Assembly (NCBI GenBank): GCA_965279405.1
Contig: OZ257157.1
Location: 682,001 to 746,000, forward strand
Origin: CBDDIP01 sp965279405
GTDB taxonomy: Bacteria; Actinomycetota; Acidimicrobiia; Acidimicrobiales; Ilumatobacteraceae
DNA length: 64,000 nucleotides
Direction: 5' to 3'
Shown: in pieces, positions 18,240-27,251 of the stretch
How positions within the stretch are numbered: position 1 is the stretch's first letter
How the letters are laid out: every line of letters begins with the position of its first letter
Made by a program: the position numbers and the translations under genes
Notes under the pieces: generated by a model
The model's database searches: none
The model's input: only the letters and a program-made list of their open reading frames with translations
What the model was told of the DNA's origin: nothing

Positions 18240-18320
18240 GCTGCGGCTCGCTGCGCTCACCTTCCGTGCTCGGCCCTCGCAAGCTCGGGCGCTCGCCCCG
18301 CCTCGCCGCTCGACCGCGAC
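18240..18320. repeat. Distant relative of the 74-bp repeat
   Basis: GGCTCGCTGCGCTCACCTTC followed by CGTGCTCGGCCCTCGCAAGC resembles the repeat units at 5245 and 12919, but diverges after about 40 bp. It sits in the 250-bp gap between murA and the MFS gene, which otherwise holds only the two divergent promoters. Confidence 0.55.
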
Positions 18321-18376
18321 CGGTCATGCACGTGACCGCGCATCTTGCTTTCGGCCGGCCGGACCTATCCTGCGGC

Positions 18377-19876
18377 GTGGCCCGTGCTCGAGTGCTCCGC
18401 CGCACGTATTCGAGCGGGAGCGAGCGGGCGTTGGAGGCGGCGACGCCCCGCGACGACGTGGTCGGCGAGGTCGCGTTGACCCCGGACCGGTTCGGCCAGT
18501 CGGACGGGCCGTTCCACAGCTACGAACGTGTGCTGCACGTCGAAGGCGATCGGCTCATCGACACGACCACCTACGAGCTCGACATCCCCTGGTTCCGGTG
18601 GCTGTTCGGGCCGCTGATGCGCCGCGCCCTGATCGACCGCCGCGCCGCCGACGCGCCCAAGCCGTTCTGGGCACCACCGGACCGGATCACCGCCCGCCAG
18701 GCCCACCTGCTCGGTTTGCTCGCCGCGGCGGCGATGTCTGCCGCCTTTGCCAACACGCTGTTCACCCAGACGGTGAAGTTCGCCGTCGACGACTTCGGGA
18801 TCAGCAAGACCGGGCAGAGCGTCGGCGGGGTGATCGTCCGCCTCGGCATCGTCATCGCCATCCCGTTCGCCGTCCTCGCCGACCGCGTCGGACGACGGCG
18901 GGTGATCGTCATGCTCGCCTGGCTCACCCCGATCTGCTGCGCGCTCGGCGCGATCTCGCCGACCTTCTGGGTGCTCGTCGGCACGCAGACCGTCGGCCGA
19001 CCGCTCGGCATCGCGCTCGCCTTCCTCGTCACCGTCGCGGCCACCGAGGACATGCCCCGCAACTCGCGCGCCTACGCGCTCTCGGTGCTCGCGCTGGCCA
19101 GCGGGCTCGGCGCAGGGATCGCCGTGATGGCACTTCCGCTCGCCGGCCTCGGCGACTCCGGGTGGCGGTTGATCTACGTCGTCTCGCTCATCTGGCTGCT
19201 CGTCGCGGCGAGCAACGCGCGGAGCCTGACCGAGACCCGTCGCTTCGAGGCGGTGCACGCGATCGCCCCGCCACTGCCGCGGCGACGCTTCGCCGTCGTC
19301 GGCATCGTCGCCGTCACCTCCAACCTGTTCATCGCCCCTGCGTCGTTCTTCCAGAACACCTACCTCACCGACGTGCGCGGGTTCAACAGCGGCGACATCG
19401 CGCTGTTCACGTTGTCGACGGCGACGCCGGCATCGATCGGCTTGATCGTCGGCGGGCGGCTCGCCGACGCGATCGGCCGTCGAGTGGTGATCGCCGTCTG
19501 CGTGCCGCTCTCCACCTTCGTGCTCGCCGGATCGTTCGCCGTCGGCGGGCCGGCGATGTGGCTCGGCGCGTTCGCCGGCGGCGTCACCGCCGGGCTCGCC
19601 TACCCCGCGCTCGCCGTCTACCGCGCCGAGCTGTTCCCAACCGGCAACCGCGGTCGCGCCAACGGGCTCGTCACGGCCCTGTCGCTCGCCGGCGGGAGCA
19701 TCGGGCTGATCGCCGTCGGCAGTCTCGTCGACCACGGATGGAGCTACGGCTCGGCCATGTTCCTGCTCGCCATCGGACAGCTGATCGCCGCCGCCATCGC
19801 CGTGTTCGCCTACCCGGAGACGGCCCACATGGAGCTCGAGCAGCTCAACCCCGAGGACGCGCCGCTCACCGCGTGA
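18377..19876 (+). CDS. MFS transporter with soluble N-terminal extension
   Basis: A 499-aa major facilitator. Residues 1 to about 105 are soluble, with GQSDGPFHSYERVLHVEGDR and TTTYELDIPWFRWLFGPLMR. Twelve membrane segments follow, starting near AHLLGLLAAAAMSAAFANTL, with the loop motif ADRVGRRRVIV between TM2 and TM3 and GGRLADAIGRRVVI in the second half. GTG 18377 is preceded by TATCCT (18366-18371) 5 nt away; an upstream reading to 18188 would run through repeat DNA. Substrate unknown. The stop overlaps the convergent hydrolase gene by 11 bp. Confidence 0.88.
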   Translation: MARARVLRRTYSSGSERALEAATPRDDVVGEVALTPDRFGQSDGPFHSYERVLHVEGDRLIDTTTYELDIPWFRWLFGPLMRRALIDRRAADAPKPFWAPPDRITARQAHLLGLLAAAAMSAAFANTLFTQTVKFAVDDFGISKTGQSVGGVIVRLGIVIAIPFAVLADRVGRRRVIVMLAWLTPICCALGAISPTFWVLVGTQTVGRPLGIALAFLVTVAATEDMPRNSRAYALSVLALASGLGAGIAVMALPLAGLGDSGWRLIYVVSLIWLLVAASNARSLTETRRFEAVHAIAPPLPRRRFAVVGIVAVTSNLFIAPASFFQNTYLTDVRGFNSGDIALFTLSTATPASIGLIVGGRLADAIGRRVVIAVCVPLSTFVLAGSFAVGGPAMWLGAFAGGVTAGLAYPALAVYRAELFPTGNRGRANGLVTALSLAGGSIGLIAVGSLVDHGWSYGSAMFLLAIGQLIAAAIAVFAYPETAHMELEQLNPEDAPLTA

Positions 19877-20435
19877 ACGTGGCCGCCATCCAGTCGCGAA
19901 CCAGGACGGCGATGCGCGCGTCGGCGCCCTTCAGATCGTGGCCCTTGCCCTCGATCCACTCGTGGGTGACCGCACCGGGGATGGTCGCCGTCCACCGCGT
20001 CAGCTCGTCCGGTGATGCGAACGGATCCTTCGTACCGTGGACGAACAGGCACGGCACCGTGATGCGCGGCAGGTGCTCGACGCGCAACGTGTCGGGCTTG
20101 CCCGGAGGGTGCAGCGGGTAGCAGATCAGCACGAGGCCGGCCGCGGGGAGCGGATCGTCGGCATCGGCGACGGCCATCGAGCAGATCCGACCGCCCATCG
20201 ATCGCCCGCCGAGCACGAGACGCTTCCGCTTCGCCGGGCCCATCCCGGCGGCAGCGTCGCGCACGGCCTGCAGCAGCACGGGCGGACGATCTGGCGCGCG
20301 GCGGCCGGCGAGCCGGTACGGGAAGTCCGCACGCGTGCACGGCAGCGGTGCAACAGCTTCCTCGATGGCGACGAGCGATGGGTTGGTGCTCGACGACCCG
20401 GCACCGGGGAACAGCAGCAGACCGGTCGGACGCAC
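19866..20435 (-). CDS. Alpha/beta hydrolase (KANL3/Tex30-like family)
   Basis: A 189-aa compact alpha/beta hydrolase. Visible are the N-terminal strand GLLLFPGAGSSSTNPSLVAI, the nucleophile elbow GGRSMGGRICSMAV, the acidic-residue strand PCLFVHGTKDPFASP and the catalytic His in EWIEGKGHDLKG. The family is widespread and poorly characterised; substrate unknown. GTG 20435 has TAGGGT (20443-20448) 7 nt upstream. It converges with and overlaps the MFS gene by 11 bp. Confidence 0.88.
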   Translation of the reverse strand: MRPTGLLLFPGAGSSSTNPSLVAIEEAVAPLPCTRADFPYRLAGRRAPDRPPVLLQAVRDAAAGMGPAKRKRLVLGGRSMGGRICSMAVADADDPLPAAGLVLICYPLHPPGKPDTLRVEHLPRITVPCLFVHGTKDPFASPDELTRWTATIPGAVTHEWIEGKGHDLKGADARIAVLVRDWMAATFTR

Positions 20436-20473
20436 GCCCGCGACCCTAGGACGCGCGCCGAGAGTGCCGCGAC

Positions 20474-21412
20474 TCAGTCGGCGATCTGGGCGAGCAGCGC
20501 CACGAGGACGTCATGCAACGGCGCATCCTCGAACTCGAAGCTCGGGAACACCTTCAGCTCGACGAGGGTGCTGCCCGTCGCCGCACCGATGTAGCCGGTG
20601 TGCGTGAACGCTTGGTCGCCGACGCCGGGTTCTTCCGTGCCGTCGTTGAAGCCATCGCCGTCGGTGGCTTCGGCTGCCCATTCGGCGACGTCCGCGTCGC
20701 GCGTCACGTACACGGTGACCGACGTACCGTCCTCGCCGCTGAACTCGCACGCCCCACCGGTGCCGGAGGTGGTCGCCAGCCCCGACGCCTCGCCCTCCCC
20801 CATGCCGTCGATCAACGAGCCGAGCACGGTCGGATCGAACGTGGCGCACACGTCCTCACCGAACGTCGCCTCGCCGCCGAAGGAGATCTCGGAGCAGCCG
20901 AGCAGGGCCAGCTGACCGGGCGCGGCCTGCACATCGGTGGTGTCCGGGCCGAGGTCGAGGAAGGCCTGCAGCTGCTCGTCGCCCAGCGTCCCCAACTGCT
21001 TCCGGGCGCAGTCCTCGTCGAGCGTCATGCCGGCGTGATCGGAGCTCTCGAAGGCGGCGAGCACCTCGTCGATGAGCGGTGAGTCGGCGTTCTTCTGATC
21101 GAGGCACTCGCCCATCTGGTCGCCGAGCGCCTCACCGGCCTCGCTGAGCTCCGGGTCGGTGGCGTCCGTTGCGGTGTTCTGCGTCGCTGCTTCCATGAGG
21201 GCGAAGTCGGCGTCGTCGAGCTGACGGACCAGATCGGCGACGCAGGCGCGGTCGGCTTCGAAGCCGAACTGCTTCATGCGGGCGACGATCGAGTCGACGA
21301 CGGTGGCGCGAGGGTCGCTGGCCGAGCCCTTGTCGTCGCTCCCGCACGCGGCGAGCGGGACGAGCAACGTGACGACGGCAATGGCGCGATGGATGGCAGA
21401 TCGAGTGAACAC
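20474..21412 (-). CDS. Putative lipoprotein, function unknown
   Basis: A 312-aa protein with a lipoprotein signal (FTRSAIHRAIAVVTLLVPLA, then AACGSDD with the lipidated Cys). The mature part is acidic with repeated short segments around Cys residues, e.g. DRACVADLVRQLDDADF, DQMGECLDQ, DEDCARKQLGTLGDEQLQAF and ACEFSGEDGTSVTVYVTRD. Spaced cysteines may form disulfides outside the cell. I chose GTG 21412, which opens the signal peptide, over the longer reading to 21472. TACGAT (21419-21424) is 6 nt upstream. It is divergent from the STAND NTPase gene with 100 bp between starts, so it may be co-regulated with that cluster. Confidence 0.82.
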   Translation of the reverse strand: MFTRSAIHRAIAVVTLLVPLAACGSDDKGSASDPRATVVDSIVARMKQFGFEADRACVADLVRQLDDADFALMEAATQNTATDATDPELSEAGEALGDQMGECLDQKNADSPLIDEVLAAFESSDHAGMTLDEDCARKQLGTLGDEQLQAFLDLGPDTTDVQAAPGQLALLGCSEISFGGEATFGEDVCATFDPTVLGSLIDGMGEGEASGLATTSGTGGACEFSGEDGTSVTVYVTRDADVAEWAAEATDGDGFNDGTEEPGVGDQAFTHTGYIGAATGSTLVELKVFPSFEFEDAPLHDVLVALLAQIAD

Positions 21413-21512
21413 ACGCGGATCGTACGAATTGGTCCAACGACCGCCATCGGGGAAACCCCTCGGATCGGCCACCGCGCTTCCACCGGTTCTGGGCGACGCC
21501 TATGTTGCGGCG

Positions 21513-24500
21513 GTGGACGCCCAGGAACGCGCGACGACGGGTTGCCCATGGATGGGGTTGGCGTCGTACGGCGTGCACGATGCGCGCCGCTACCACGGCC
21601 GCGATCGCGCCGCGCGCTCCGTGTCGCGGCTGCTCGAGACCGCACGATTCGCCGGGGTCATCGGCGCGTCCGGCAGTGGCAAGTCCTCGTTGCTGGCGGC
21701 CGGGCTCGGCTCGCTCGGCTGGGACGTCACCGTGCTGCGTCCCACGGGTGACGAACCGATCGGCCCCGACGTCACCGGGAGCGATCGCGCCGTGCTGGTG
21801 GTCGACCAGCTGGAGGAGCTGTTCACCGGCGGCGATCACGACGCGCGCGTCCGCTACCTCGATGCGCTGTGCGACCTGCACGACTCGGGCGCGGTCGTCG
21901 CCGTCGCGTTGCGCAGCGATCACTACGGCACGTGCGCCGGGTACCCACGCTTCGCCGAGCTGATCGCTCGCAACAACCTGCTGCTCGGTCCGCCGACGGC
22001 GGAGGACCTGCGCAGGATGGTCGTGGGGCCGGCGCTCGACGCGGGGCTCGTCGTGCCCGACGATCTGGTCGAGGAGATCGTGGACGAGGTGCTGGGTGAG
22101 CCTGCGGCGCTGCCCCTCGTCTCCCACGCGCTGGCGGAGACCTATCGCCTGAGCGCGTCCGACGGCGTCCTCGAGTGGGATGCGTACCGGAGGTCGGGTG
22201 GCGTCCGCGGTGCGATCGCGACGACCGCGGAGACAGCGTGGCAGTCCCTGCCCGCGCCGCGACAGCTGACCGCCCGTTCGTTGTTGACGCAGCTCGCCGA
22301 ACCTGACGCCGGCGGGATCGACTCTGCGAGGCGGGTGCCACTGGCCACACTGGTCGGCCACGTCGCCGAGCGGCGAGCGACGCTCGACGCGCTCGCCACA
22401 GCCCGGCTCGTGGCCATCGACGGCGCGAGCGCGGAGATCGCCCACGAGGCCGTCTTCCGCGAATGGCCACGGCTGCGCGACTGGCTCGAGGCCGACCGAG
22501 CGCGATTGCGCAGCCTGGCCAACCTCCGCAACGCAGCGCGGTGGTGGCAGGAGTCCGGGCACGACGAAGCGGCCCTGCTCCGCGGTTCGCAACTGGTCAC
22601 CGCGCACGATGCGATGAACGCCGGCGCCGGCGCGGACGACGATCCCGATCGAACCGTGAGCGACTTCGTCGCCGCGAGCCAGGATCTGGCCGAGCAGGAG
22701 CTGGACGAGTTGCGGACGCGAGAGCTGGCAGCACGTCGTTCCAACCGACGGCTGCGCGTGCTGTTGGCCGCGGTGGTCGCCCTCGGGCTCGGCGCCGCCG
22801 GCGTGGGCCTCGTCGCCGCTCACCAGACGCGCACGGCGGAGCACGAACGTGATGTGGCCGACGCCCGGCGACTGGCGGCCGCATCGGGAACGCTGCGCAG
22901 CGACAACGTCGACCTCGCGGCACTGCTGGCAGCGGAGGCCTACGACCTCCACGCCGATCGCGGCACCGCCGGATCGATGCTCGCGGCGATGACGGCGCGG
23001 CCCGGGCTCCAGGCGTACCTGCACGACGACACGGCGTTCACCACCGTCGCGATCGGAGATCGTGGTCGGATCCTCGCCGCGGACACCAGCACGACCACGA
23101 TCGGCACGTGGGCGCTGTCGGCCGACAGCCCTCGATGGCTCGGCGACATCGAGCTCCCGGATGGCGAGGAGGTCGGCAAGGTGGACAGTCACGACGACGT
23201 CGTCCTGATCGGCGGCATCGGCGGTGGGGTGCATGCCTACTCCACCTCGACCGGCCAGTTCGTCTGGCACGTCGCACCGGGCGACGCACCGGTCACCGCG
23301 CTGGCCGCTGACGGCGACCTCGTCGTCGTCGGTGACGAGCGCGGCGCCGTTGCCGTGCTGGACGTGCGGACCGGTGCACTCGTCGGCCGCGTCGCGCCCG
23401 GCGGCGATGAAGCGTCTGCGATCACCTCGGTCGCGTTCGAGGCACCAGACGGTGACGGGTCGGCGGACGCGCTGGTGGCCGGCAGTGGCGACGGCACGAT
23501 CGTCGTCGCCCGCGCTCCGGACTGGACCGGACAGGTCGTCACCACGATCGATGCCGAGGTCTGGTCGGTCGCGCTCGGTCCGAACGCGGGCTGGCTGGCC
23601 GTCGGCACGGACGCCGACCTCCGCTTCCTCGATCCGGTCACCGGCGAGCAGGCTGGGCTGTCCATCGACGCCCATGGCGGGATCGTGCTCTCGATGGTCG
23701 TGCTCGACGACGGGGTGCTGGTGACCGGCGGCGAGGACGGCAAGGTGCAGTTCTGGGACGTCGACGAGCGACGGTCGACGCGGCCGCCGCTCGATGCCCA
23801 TGCATCCGGGGTGATCGCCATCGCTGTGGACGGCATGCGCCTGGCGACGACCGGCGACGACCTGCGGCTCGGTGTGTGGAACCTCGACCTCGCGTCGCTC
23901 GTTGCGTCACCGATTGCGGACACGTCGAACGAGGTTGCCGGGGTCGCCGTTGCCGCCGACGGGCTCGTGGTCACTGCGGGCCGTGACGGGACGATGCGCT
24001 TCACCCGGCCGGCGGGAGGGAACGCGCCATCGCCGATCGCGCTCTCCGACGCACCGCTCACCGCCGTGGCCGTCGCCGGTGACGGACGCACCGCTGCGGC
24101 CGTCGACGAGGACGGCAACGTGTGGATCATCCGCGACGTCGGTGCAGCCACGACGATCGAGCAGCGCTCCGTCGGGTCGCGCAGCACCTCGGTCGTGCTC
24201 GACCCGACGGGGCGCTGGTTGGCCGCCGTGCAGACCGACGGCGACTGCGACGCGTGCACGATGCTCGTGGATCTCGATGCCGGCGGCGAGCCAATCCGCC
24301 TCCGGTCGGCTGGACTGGTCGACGGAGCGCCGGCGCGTCCGGCGTACGCGGTCGCGTTCAGTGGCGACGGCAGTTCGCTCGTCACCGCCGACAACGGCGG
24401 CAACGTCGATCGGTGGGCGCTGAGCGGTGCCGGTCCCACGTCCGTGTGGCACATGAAGCTGGAGCGCGGCGTGCGCTCACTGGCCGTCTCGCACGACGGC

Positions 24501-24938
24501 ACCCTCCTCGCGATCGGGGCGAACGGCGGCACCCTGCTCATCGCCTCGATGGTCGACGGCAGTGAGCTGCAGCGGCTCGACGGGCACCGTGGTCGGGTCG
24601 GCGGTGTGGCGTTCTCACCCGACGACCAGCTGCTGGCGTCGACCGGCGCCGACGATCGGACGCTGCGTCTGTGGGAGGTGGGGAGCGGCTTGCCCTACGG
24701 CACGGCCGTCCTCACGGGTGCCAGCTGGGTGGCGATGCCGGCGTGGTCACCGAGCGAGCCCACCCTCGTCGTGGCGACGGCATGGGGCGGACCCATGCGG
24801 TTCGATCTGGATCCGGATCGGATGCGATCCGACCTGTGCGGGCTCGCCCAGCGGAACCTGACCGAGCGCGAGTGGCGCCAGTACGTCGGCAATCGACAGC
24901 CCTACTCGCCGACGTGTCCCGAGATCGGGGACGGGTGA
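21513..24938 (+). CDS. nSTAND-type NTPase with transmembrane helix and C-terminal beta-propeller (WD40-like)
   Basis: A 1141-aa signalling NTPase. The N-terminal STAND module has PWMGLASYGVHDARRYHGRD, a P-loop at 51-60 (GASGSGKSSL) and Walker B RAVLVVDQLEELF. A winged-helix-like region follows (EIAHEAVFREWPRLRDWLE). A transmembrane helix lies at about 416-437, then ten or more blade-like repeats (VTGGEDGKVQFWD, ASTGADDRTLRLWEV) up to the tail LTEREWRQYVGNRQPYSPTC. GTG 21513 is 6 nt after TATGTT. It lacks the DNA-binding or kinase head many relatives carry. Its stop overlaps the kinase gene as GTGA, so it probably feeds that two-component pair. The topology, propeller outside, is inferred. Confidence 0.9.
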   Translation: MDAQERATTGCPWMGLASYGVHDARRYHGRDRAARSVSRLLETARFAGVIGASGSGKSSLLAAGLGSLGWDVTVLRPTGDEPIGPDVTGSDRAVLVVDQLEELFTGGDHDARVRYLDALCDLHDSGAVVAVALRSDHYGTCAGYPRFAELIARNNLLLGPPTAEDLRRMVVGPALDAGLVVPDDLVEEIVDEVLGEPAALPLVSHALAETYRLSASDGVLEWDAYRRSGGVRGAIATTAETAWQSLPAPRQLTARSLLTQLAEPDAGGIDSARRVPLATLVGHVAERRATLDALATARLVAIDGASAEIAHEAVFREWPRLRDWLEADRARLRSLANLRNAARWWQESGHDEAALLRGSQLVTAHDAMNAGAGADDDPDRTVSDFVAASQDLAEQELDELRTRELAARRSNRRLRVLLAAVVALGLGAAGVGLVAAHQTRTAEHERDVADARRLAAASGTLRSDNVDLAALLAAEAYDLHADRGTAGSMLAAMTARPGLQAYLHDDTAFTTVAIGDRGRILAADTSTTTIGTWALSADSPRWLGDIELPDGEEVGKVDSHDDVVLIGGIGGGVHAYSTSTGQFVWHVAPGDAPVTALAADGDLVVVGDERGAVAVLDVRTGALVGRVAPGGDEASAITSVAFEAPDGDGSADALVAGSGDGTIVVARAPDWTGQVVTTIDAEVWSVALGPNAGWLAVGTDADLRFLDPVTGEQAGLSIDAHGGIVLSMVVLDDGVLVTGGEDGKVQFWDVDERRSTRPPLDAHASGVIAIAVDGMRLATTGDDLRLGVWNLDLASLVASPIADTSNEVAGVAVAADGLVVTAGRDGTMRFTRPAGGNAPSPIALSDAPLTAVAVAGDGRTAAAVDEDGNVWIIRDVGAATTIEQRSVGSRSTSVVLDPTGRWLAAVQTDGDCDACTMLVDLDAGGEPIRLRSAGLVDGAPARPAYAVAFSGDGSSLVTADNGGNVDRWALSGAGPTSVWHMKLERGVRSLAVSHDGTLLAIGANGGTLLIASMVDGSELQRLDGHRGRVGGVAFSPDDQLLASTGADDRTLRLWEVGSGLPYGTAVLTGASWVAMPAWSPSEPTLVVATAWGGPMRFDLDPDRMRSDLCGLAQRNLTEREWRQYVGNRQPYSPTCPEIGDG

Positions 24939-26551
24939 GCGTGGCGATGACGGGACAACGAATCGATCTGTCGCTCACACCGGACGAAGAAGCCGATGTA
25001 CGCCGTGCTGTCGAGCCGCTGCGGCGCGCCCTCGATCACCGCCGTGAAGCAGCGGTTCGCGCTCGAGCGGCGGTGGTCGCTGGCTGGGAACGACGGCGCC
25101 GATCCGTGCAGCGCGCGCTGCACGACGGAGCGCAGCAGCAGCTGCTCGGTGTTCGCCTTGCGGTGCTCCGCTGCGGCGCGACGATCCCGGTCGCCGAACG
25201 CGCCGCCCTCGCTCAGCGTCTGGAGGAGATCACCGTCGACATCGAGGCGCTGGCCAGCGGCGGCACGACGAACGCGCTGACGATCGACGACATCGATGCG
25301 GCGATCATCGAGATCGCCGAGCAGAGCGGCCTGCGCGTGAGCGTCGACACGCACATCGGCCGCCCGCTCGCGGCGGAGCTCGGTGAGCTCGTCGCGGCGA
25401 CGCTCAGCGAGTCGCTGGCCAACGTGCACCACCACGCCGGTGTCGACGAGTGCACCGTCGTGGCCGATCTCGTCGCAAACCGCATCGAGCTGCGCGTCGT
25501 CGACCGCGGACGCGGCGGAGCGCACCGACGCTCCGGACGTGGCCTCGCTGCGCTCGAGCGACGAGTCGTCGCCCTGTCGGGCACGCTGCAGGTCGGTCCT
25601 GCCGGAGACGACGTCGCCAGCCCGGGCACGCAGGTGCTCCTGCAGCTCGACCTCGACCAACAGGTCGAGGCGCCGACCCGGCCGTCGAACCCCACGACCG
25701 ACGAACTGGACGCGCCGCTGCTGCGTGATCGTGTTCGACACGAGCTCGTCGACCCCGATGCTGTCGTGAGCATCGACGTCGATGGCTTCGGCGAGCGCGA
25801 GGAGAACGGCGCCCCGAGGCCGGCCGGAGGATCGACCGACGAACCGTGCGTGACCTTCGTCCTCGGCGACCGGATCGTCGGCGGTCTGCGGACCGTCGTC
25901 GAACCGGACCGTGCCGCCGACTGGGCCCGACGGAACGTGTGCGATCTGCGCATCGCCGCCATGCGGGCGCAGCTGGCGACCGCCGCGTTCGAGCTCCTCG
26001 AGCGGCAGCGCAGCACCGACCGCTTCGCCGCTGCGCTGCAGGCATCGTTGACCCGGCGGCTGGCGAGTGCGCCGATCAGTGAGCTGGACGCCGCGATCGA
26101 TCGCGTGCTCACCGGCGACGGAACCGAGGCGGCGCAGTTGGTGCTCCGGGCGACGACGGCGTTGCGCGAAGTGGTGCAGGCGCTCGAGGAGCGCGCCTGC
26201 GCGCTCGACGCCGGCGACGACGCCGATCCGTTCCTCTTCGGTCTTCTCGGGCAGCAGACCGGCGTCGACGTGCGCACGCGCGTCAACGGCGTGCCCGACG
26301 ACGTCGTGCGCGAGGCGATCGCCAACGTGTGCGAACAGATCGTCAGCGACGTGGCCGCCGGCTCGTCGGTCTCCATCCGCGTGGAGTGCAGCCATCGGCG
26401 CGCCACCCTCGTGATCGACCTCGATGGTCTGCCGTCGCCCCGCGCAGTGGCGTTCTCGGAGGAGACAGCACGTTGGCTGCGCGGCGAGGTGCAGTGCCAG
26501 GAGCACCAGGATCGAGTTCGGGTCCGGCTGGAGCTGCCGTGCGAGTCGTAG
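24935..26551 (+). CDS. Cytoplasmic NarL-family histidine kinase with a degenerate second kinase unit
   Basis: A 538-aa protein without membrane segments. The first unit has a HisKA_3 box with H63 in ALHDGAQQQL, an HATPase N-box with N163 (SESLANVHHHAG) and G1 D190-R-G. The second half (about 300-538) repeats the pattern weakly: a helical dimer-like part (FAAALQASLTRRLASAPISE), then VVREAIANVCEQIVSDVAA and LVIDLDGLP in place of the N and G boxes, so it is probably not catalytic. GTG 24935 overlaps the STAND stop; ATG 24947 is an alternative. It overlaps the response regulator gene by 13 bp. The input is presumably the membrane STAND protein. Confidence 0.88.
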   Translation: MSVAMTGQRIDLSLTPDEEADVRRAVEPLRRALDHRREAAVRARAAVVAGWERRRRSVQRALHDGAQQQLLGVRLAVLRCGATIPVAERAALAQRLEEITVDIEALASGGTTNALTIDDIDAAIIEIAEQSGLRVSVDTHIGRPLAAELGELVAATLSESLANVHHHAGVDECTVVADLVANRIELRVVDRGRGGAHRRSGRGLAALERRVVALSGTLQVGPAGDDVASPGTQVLLQLDLDQQVEAPTRPSNPTTDELDAPLLRDRVRHELVDPDAVVSIDVDGFGEREENGAPRPAGGSTDEPCVTFVLGDRIVGGLRTVVEPDRAADWARRNVCDLRIAAMRAQLATAAFELLERQRSTDRFAAALQASLTRRLASAPISELDAAIDRVLTGDGTEAAQLVLRATTALREVVQALEERACALDAGDDADPFLFGLLGQQTGVDVRTRVNGVPDDVVREAIANVCEQIVSDVAAGSSVSIRVECSHRRATLVIDLDGLPSPRAVAFSEETARWLRGEVQCQEHQDRVRVRLELPCES

Positions 26552-27216
26552 TCGCCGACGACTCGCTGATCGTGCGCCGAGGCCTGATCGCCGTCCTCGA
26601 GGCCGGCGGGGTCGATGTGGTCGGCGAAGCCGACGACGCGCGCAGCCTCGTCGCCAGCGTCCGCGCCACTCGCCCGGACGTGGCCATCGTCGACATCCGG
26701 ATGCCGCCGACGCACACCGACGAAGGCGTGCGCGCGGCGACCGAGCTGAAGCGCTTCGACGCATCGCTCGGCGTCCTGCTCCTCAGCCAGCACGTCGACG
26801 TGTCGCTGGCGCTGCGCATCCTCGACCGAGGGGAGCGTGGCATCGGCTACCTCCTCAAGGACCGCGTCGCCGACTCCGTCGAGCTCGTCGGCGCGCTCGC
26901 TCGGGTCGCCGAAGGCGGCACGGTCGTCGACCCCTACCTCGTGCAGCACCTCGTCGACGACTCCGATCGTCGGGCCCCGCTCGAGCAGCTGTTGACCCTG
27001 CGTGAGCTGCGAGTGCTCGGCCTCATCGCCGAGGGGATGACCGACCGCGGGATCGCGACGACGTTGCTGCTCAGCAGCAAGACGGTCGAGGCCCACATCA
27101 CCCACATCTTCCGCAAGCTCTCGATCGAGGAGTCGCCTGCCGCGAACCGGCGCGTGCGCGCCGTGCTGCGCTACCTGGCCGACCGGGCTGCGCCGATGAA
27201 CGAGGGGAATCCCTGA
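26539..27216 (+). CDS. LuxR/NarL-family response regulator
   Basis: A 225-aa regulator. The receiver domain (about 1-120) has the acidic pair D7/D8 (VVVADDSLIVRRGL), phospho-acceptor D52 (PDVAIVDIRMPPT) and a lysine in GYLLKDRVADS. The LuxR-type HTH (about 150-215) contains LTLRELRVLGLIAEGMTDRG and SSKTVEAHITHIFRKL. It is coupled to the kinase by overlap, so the two are cognate. GTG 26539 is the only start that keeps the first beta strand. Candidate targets are its own cluster and the FecR-like gene 36 bp downstream. Confidence 0.95.
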   Translation: MRVVVADDSLIVRRGLIAVLEAGGVDVVGEADDARSLVASVRATRPDVAIVDIRMPPTHTDEGVRAATELKRFDASLGVLLLSQHVDVSLALRILDRGERGIGYLLKDRVADSVELVGALARVAEGGTVVDPYLVQHLVDDSDRRAPLEQLLTLRELRVLGLIAEGMTDRGIATTLLLSSKTVEAHITHIFRKLSIEESPAANRRVRAVLRYLADRAAPMNEGNP

Positions 27217-27251
27217 CGCCGGGCCGGCGGACCGAGTGGTCTCATCGGAGG

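Noticed and set aside
21132..23801. 889-codon minus-strand frame
   Set aside because: Antisense of the STAND gene and out-of-frame with the lipoprotein; no domain and unlikely residue composition.
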